Shown piece by piece: positions 6,456-9,454 of a stretch of 9,454 nucleotides of DNA. Every line of letters begins with the position of its first letter. The first letter of the stretch is position 1. This stretch comes from an uncultured Treponema sp. (GTDB taxonomy: Bacteria > Spirochaetota > Spirochaetia > Treponematales > Treponemataceae). The position numbers and the translations under genes were made by a program. The notes beneath the pieces were generated by a model. It saw only the letters and a program-made list of their open reading frames with translations. It did not search any database and was not told the origin of the DNA. The stretch lies in the NCBI GenBank assembly GCA_937900125.1, contig CALCEK010000061.1, forward strand, positions 1-9,454. The letters run 5' to 3'.

Positions 6456-7679
6456 ATGATTTTAAGAAATCCTGGATGTGAAAATTTGTTAAGCGGGTAT
6501 CTTTTTCCCGAAGTCGCAAAGCGTCGTAAAGAGTATCAAGTGGCTCACCCTGAGGCAAAAATTATCAGTTTAGGAATAGGAAATACAACTGAACCATTAC
6601 CGCAGCACATTGCAAAGGCAATGTCAGATTATGCGCTTGCTTTGGGTACGGCTGAGGGGTATTCTGGCTATGGAGATGAACAAGGCAATTCCGAGCTAAG
6701 AAATCGAATTGCAGAAGTGCTATACAAAGGACTTGTCGCTGGAGATGAAATTTTTATTTCTGATGGTGCAAAATGCGATATTGCCCGCATACAAACGCTT
6801 TTTGGTCGCGGAACACAAATTGCGGTTCAAGACCCCGCATATCCAGTGTATGTAGACGGAAGTGTTATTGTTGGTGCTGCAGGACCGTCGCGTGAAAATG
6901 CTTATGAGGGGGTAACTTACCTTCCATGTACTGCGGAAAATAATTTTTTTCCAGATTTAAATAATATTAAACCGAATACACTTATTTATTTTTGTAGCCC
7001 AAATAATCCAACGGGGGTAGCAAGCACTAGGGAGCAATTACAATTACTTGTGGACTATGCGAATAAAAATGGTTGCATAATTGTTTACGATTCAGCTTAT
7101 TACGCTTTTATCAGAAATCCCGCGATTCCAAAGACAATTTTTGAAATTGAAGGAGCTAGAAAGTGCGCGATTGAAGTTAATTCATTTTCAAAATTGGCGG
7201 GCTTTACAGGAGTTCGGCTGGGGTGGTCGGTTGTTCCTTCTGATTTATGCTTTGAGGACGGAAGTTCTGTTCGCAAAGATTGGAATCGAATTATGACAAC
7301 GCTTTTTAATGGTGCAAGCAATATTGCTCAGTGCGGAGGGCTTGCCGCTTTAGACCCACAAGGAATCGAAGAAACAAAACGATTAGTTGATTATTACCTT
7401 GAAAACGCAAAGCTTATGCAAAATGCCCTAACTGGTGAAAATTTTGCAAAATGCAATGTAAAAGTTTTTTATACAGGCGATTCTCCATATTTATGGGTGC
7501 ATTTTCCAAATTACAAAAGTTGGGATATTTTTGACCGCATTCTTGATGAATGTAGAATTGTTACCACCCCTGGAAGCGGTTTTGGAAAAGCAGGGGAGGG
7601 GTATTTGCGCTTTAGTGCTTTTGGACATCGTAGCGATGTAGAAGAAGCCTGCAAGCGACTTTCACAATTTGCTTTGTAA
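6456..7679 (+). CDS. dapL: LL-diaminopimelate aminotransferase
   Basis: A cytoplasmic PLP enzyme (EC 2.6.1.83) that converts tetrahydrodipicolinate plus glutamate directly to LL-diaminopimelate and 2-oxoglutarate, replacing the DapD/DapC/DapE route to meso-DAP and lysine. Diagnostic features (numbered from ATG 6456, 407 residues): SGYLFPEVAKR near residue 15, SLGIGNTTEPLP, EGYSGYGDEQGNSELR, FISDGAKCDIARIQ, QDPAYPVYVD, CSPNNPTG, SFSKLAGFTGVRLGW with PLP-binding Lys246, and YLRFSAFG with substrate-binding Arg385. Length matches the family (about 390-410). A GTG at 6450 would add two residues, but it overlaps the ribosome site GAGGTG (6447-6452), so ATG 6456 is preferred. Treponema cell walls generally use ornithine rather than DAP, so the likely role here is lysine synthesis. 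It may be read through from the kinase operon or have its own promoter; I see no strong one in the 58-base gap. Confidence 0.93.
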   Translation: MILRNPGCENLLSGYLFPEVAKRRKEYQVAHPEAKIISLGIGNTTEPLPQHIAKAMSDYALALGTAEGYSGYGDEQGNSELRNRIAEVLYKGLVAGDEIFISDGAKCDIARIQTLFGRGTQIAVQDPAYPVYVDGSVIVGAAGPSRENAYEGVTYLPCTAENNFFPDLNNIKPNTLIYFCSPNNPTGVASTREQLQLLVDYANKNGCIIVYDSAYYAFIRNPAIPKTIFEIEGARKCAIEVNSFSKLAGFTGVRLGWSVVPSDLCFEDGSSVRKDWNRIMTTLFNGASNIAQCGGLAALDPQGIEETKRLVDYYLENAKLMQNALTGENFAKCNVKVFYTGDSPYLWVHFPNYKSWDIFDRILDECRIVTTPGSGFGKAGEGYLRFSAFGHRSDVEEACKRLSQFAL

Positions 7680-7680
7680 A

Positions 7681-7712
7681 GCTTTAAGCAGTGCTTTAAG
7701 CAGTGCTTTAAG
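7681..7712. repeat. 12-bp tandem repeat, about 2.7 copies
   Basis: GCTTTAAGCAGT occurs at 7681-7692 and 7693-7704, followed by a partial GCTTTAAG at 7705-7712, beginning two bases after the dapL stop. Each GCTTTAAGC is itself a palindrome around a central T. The last dapL codons add GCTTTGTAAAGC (7671-7682), another small hairpin. Copy number is likely to vary through slippage; function unknown. Confidence 0.85.
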
Positions 7713-7726
7713 TAAATAAATTTGCG

Positions 7727-7818
7727 TGTCATTTTGAGGGGGATTTTCCCCCGAAAAATCTAATTTCTTTGTAAAACAAACATTAGATTCTTCACACATT
7801 GCGGGGAACAGAATGACA
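7727..7818. repeat. REP/MITE-like imperfect inverted repeat between convergent genes
   Basis: The outer arms TGTCATTTTG (7727-7736) and CAGAATGACA (7809-7818) are inverted with one mismatch. Inner arms at 7753-7764 and 7782-7793 (core AATCTAAT/ATTAGATT) match 11 of 12, and TTTGT/ACAAA closes the centre. A GGGGG-ATTTT-CCCCC hairpin sits in the left arm at 7738-7752. The termini resemble the intergenic GTCATTCTGAG-type palindromic repeats I remember from many bacterial genomes. It lies between two convergent genes and could act as a bidirectional RNA 3'-end structure. No transposase and no clear target duplication are visible. Confidence 0.7.
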
Positions 7819-7832
7819 TACTAGTCAGACTC

Positions 7833-9107
7833 TTAGAGTTGCATTACATATCCTAAACTGAATGTAAGGAATTTATCCCATTCTATTGGTTGCTCAGAAA
7901 TAGAAAAATTTACATTTAGTGAAGATGTAAGTGTGCCACCCATAAGCGGTAATGAAGCATAGGGGGTTAGCATTATATGTGGTATAAAATTTTCAGAATT
8001 AAAGTTAGCTCCCGATTTCAGATTAATTTCCCAAATATCAACTAAGACTCCTGTCAAATGAACTCCCATTGTAACGGCAATTTGTTTTTTAAATAAAAGT
8101 TTGTCAAAGGAAAAACAAACATCTAGTCCCGTAACACCAATTTCTGTCGTGTCATAAAGACTTTCAAGATATGTCATATCATAAATTGCTGTTTTTGGAA
8201 AATGAAATACTGAAAAATCAAGTTCAGATTGTTTTAAGATAAATCTTGGCTCTATAAGAAAGTATGGAGTGTTCACTGAAAACACACCTGTGCTACTGGG
8301 GTTTATGTTTAAATCGCCCCCAAATTGCAAAAATAAGGAATTTTGGTTTTTGTTCCCAAACAGCATATTGAATCCGCCATGAATATCCATTTCATTTATG
8401 ACTAAAATTACAGCTATTCCTGCACTATCCGTTTGTGACATATTCAATTTTGGACCGAGAGCTGCGTCAAAGGTAAAATTTGCAAATGTACAGGCAAAAC
8501 GCGCGTCAAATTGAATGGCTTTTTTGTCAAGACTATAATATCCGTAAACTCCAGTTGCAAAAGGTTTTTGAAAGTGAAGAATATAAGATGCGCCAATCCC
8601 ATAAAATGGGTAAACAGCAGCTCCATTTAAGCCGTGCCAACTAGTTGTAAGTTTTGAGCTGATTGGAGCCATTCCAAACTGTCGCTGCAAAAATACATCA
8701 GACCCGATAGATTCATATTCACCTAAAAATATGCTTAAAAAATGTGTAAGATTTAATCCAACTCTGTGATAGGTTGCAGAAAATTCTTGAATCTTGAATC
8801 TTGTATTGTAATCGTTTGGATTTGTGAGGAATCCTCCAAGTTTATTCAAATCACCTGTCTGAAAATAAAATTCACCTCGTACAAAAACAATCCCCGAAAA
8901 ATCTAGCTGACCTGAAAAATAACTTTGTAAACCAAATCCCAATCCGCCAAAAGAGTTATCTTCGTCTTCATCATTAGAAACTGAAAATAAATCACCATTT
9001 GCTCCCATGTAGCCGTTAAAAAAGGGACGTTCAAGCGCAAAAATTGGAAGCGCACTTAAAAGCAAAAGCAACACAAGGAAACTTTGTTTATGAAGATTTT
9101 TTTTCAT
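7833..9107 (-). CDS. Putative outer-membrane beta-barrel protein, unassigned family
   Basis: A 424-residue exported protein. ATG at 9107 (reverse) is chosen because GGAGGT lies four bases before it (9112-9117) and the product then begins with a clean signal peptide: MKKNLHKQ, a Leu-rich core, then LPIFA|LE with likely cleavage after Ala24. The longer start at 9158 would place 17 residues before the signal and overlaps the promoter. The mature chain has alternating hydrophobic/polar strands with many Gly, Tyr, Phe and Asn (GGLGFGLQSYF, FVRGEFYFQTG, PFYGIGASYILHF, TFDAALGPKL), as in a transmembrane barrel, and ends in LTFSLGYVMQL. It lacks a terminal Phe, so the BAM signal is not canonical. An acidic loop, NDEDEDNS, lies near mature residue 40. 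I recognise no specific family; porin or surface antigen is inference. It is transcribed alone, convergent with dapL. Confidence 0.8.
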   Translation of the reverse strand: MKKNLHKQSFLVLLLLLSALPIFALERPFFNGYMGANGDLFSVSNDEDEDNSFGGLGFGLQSYFSGQLDFSGIVFVRGEFYFQTGDLNKLGGFLTNPNDYNTRFKIQEFSATYHRVGLNLTHFLSIFLGEYESIGSDVFLQRQFGMAPISSKLTTSWHGLNGAAVYPFYGIGASYILHFQKPFATGVYGYYSLDKKAIQFDARFACTFANFTFDAALGPKLNMSQTDSAGIAVILVINEMDIHGGFNMLFGNKNQNSLFLQFGGDLNINPSSTGVFSVNTPYFLIEPRFILKQSELDFSVFHFPKTAIYDMTYLESLYDTTEIGVTGLDVCFSFDKLLFKKQIAVTMGVHLTGVLVDIWEINLKSGANFNSENFIPHIMLTPYASLPLMGGTLTSSLNVNFSISEQPIEWDKFLTFSLGYVMQL

Positions 9108-9129
9108 TTTTACCTCCAAGCAGTTGGAA

Positions 9130-9158
9130 ATTTTACACCATATCCGAAATAAAAACAA
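9130..9158 (-). promoter_or_regulatory. Sigma70-type promoter of the outer-membrane protein gene
   Basis: Read on the minus strand, TTGTTT (9153-9158) and TAAAAT (9130-9135) are 17 bp apart, with TG directly before the -10. A start about seven bases downstream gives a short leader of roughly 15 bases that still contains the GGAGGT ribosome site. Confidence 0.6.
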
Positions 9159-9351
9159 ATTTCTTCTATATAAATAGTAAAGTTGTATGGGAATAAGAGT
9201 TCTTTACAAGGTCTATTATCGGTAAGTTTTGCCTTATTCCTTAAAGATTTTGCCAATCTAAAAATACCTAAAATCCTAAAGATTTAATAGGGAATATCTT
9301 TAAAAATTCAATTAAGTAGACACAAAGTTTCATTAAAAAATTCATTTTACC
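9159..9351. other. Divergent intergenic region with short repeats, no gene seen
   Basis: About 190 AT-rich bases between the two divergent promoters. It contains the near-direct repeat CCTTAAAGATTT (9239-9250) and CCTAAAGATTT (9275-9285), an inverted pair TTAAAGAT (9241-9248) and ATCTTTAA (9296-9303), and ATTCC (9236-9240) with GGAAT (9291-9295). GTAAAG (9177-9182) and CTTTAC (9202-9207) form another inverted pair. These could be binding sites for a regulator; in such AT-rich DNA some will be chance. Confidence 0.35.
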
Positions 9352-9379
9352 TTGACATATTTGAAGAAGCGATTAAAAT
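9352..9379 (+). promoter_or_regulatory. Strong sigma70-type promoter abutting the start codon at 9387
   Basis: TTGACA (9352-9357) and TAAAAT (9374-9379) are 16 bp apart. Only seven bases separate the -10 from ATG 9387, and no Shine-Dalgarno lies between, so the message should start at or next to the A of ATG. The arrangement repeats that of the response-regulator gene at 4367. Confidence 0.6.
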
Positions 9380-9386
9380 ATATAGT

Positions 9387-9454
9387 ATGAGTGATTATCT
9401 TGACGCAAACAATGCACGCCCGCAGCTGTCGCTGCGATCGTTAACGTGTCTCCT
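9387..9454 (+). CDS. Start of a truncated ORF resembling the N-terminus of Treponema CheA
   Basis: The open frame begins MSDYLDANN and runs to the window edge without a stop. From memory, Treponema chemotaxis kinases CheA begin with a very similar MSDYLDxNN followed by EELLKDFF. Here the next residues are ARPQLSLRS instead, and the DNA changes from AT-rich to GC-rich at about 9412. Either this is a different protein that happens to share nine residues, or the contig leaves the native gene at that point. Too little is present to assign a product; the promoter in front supports a real gene start at 9387. Confidence 0.35.
   Translation, partial: MSDYLDANNARPQLSLRSLTCL
9421..9436. repeat. Short GC-rich inverted repeat at the window edge
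   Basis: CGCAGC (9421-9426) and GCTGCG (9431-9436) form a perfect 6-bp stem with a TGTC loop, followed by the 8-bp palindrome CGTTAACG (9439-9446). It lies in the GC-rich tail whose origin is doubtful, so no function is proposed. Confidence 0.4.

Noticed and set aside
7681..7818. CRISPR array
   Set aside because: The 12-bp repeats are contiguous with no spacers, and the larger element is a single inverted repeat.
9108..9158. The longer start of the minus-strand membrane protein at 9158
   Set aside because: It puts 17 residues before an otherwise perfect signal peptide and overlaps the promoter; the start at 9107 has GGAGGT at the right spacing.
9413..9454. Integron attC site (integrons are known in Treponema denticola)
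   Set aside because: A GC-rich stem and GTTAACG are present, but the paired RYYYAAC and GTTRRRY core boxes are not.

Overview
The window reads as a metagenome-derived contig in which most of the sequence (about 1337 to about 9410) comes from a low-GC spirochaete, probably a host-associated Treponema. The evidence is a V/A-type ATPase operon with tightly overlapping genes, an LL-diaminopimelate aminotransferase, an OmpR-type two-component system, a signal-peptide outer-membrane beta-barrel candidate, and what looks like the first codons of a Treponema-like cheA. The first ~1.3 kb is different: a GC-richer, alanine-rich, repetitive surface or secreted protein of Bacteroidota (Prevotella-like) character. 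It runs in frame into the C-terminal quarter of V-ATPase subunit A. I read this as an assembly chimera inside a repetitive coding region, not a natural fusion. A second, weaker suspicious switch lies in the last ~40 bases.

Layout: 2-1336, partial cohesin-like plus coiled-coil protein (foreign). 1337-1792, 3' end of atpA. 1789-3174, atpB. 3174-3797, atpD. 3794-4291, a UspA-like protein joined by an ATGA overlap. 4292-4366, a weak terminator, then a promoter with a 12-bp perfect palindrome. 4367-6397, response regulator and sensor kinase. 6398-6437, an imperfect hairpin. 6456-7679, dapL. 7681-7818, a 12-bp tandem repeat and a REP/MITE-like inverted repeat between convergent genes. 7833-9107 (minus), putative outer-membrane barrel. 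9108-9386, divergent promoter region. 9387-9454, start of a truncated ORF resembling the CheA N-terminus.

The ATPase genes A, B and D encode the catalytic head and central shaft of a rotary ion pump; the membrane (I, K) and stator (E) genes are not in the window. The UspA-like protein is translationally coupled to subunit D and may be co-made with the pump. The two-component pair forms its own operon behind a promoter whose -10 sits almost on the start codon, suggesting a leaderless message. DapL supplies LL-diaminopimelate for lysine synthesis, with no evident link to its neighbours.

I did not find a convincing new multi-gene system. The most useful observations are the chimeric junction(s), the Usp/V-ATPase coupling with a degenerate nucleotide-binding motif, the leaderless promoter architecture, and the intergenic repeat elements.
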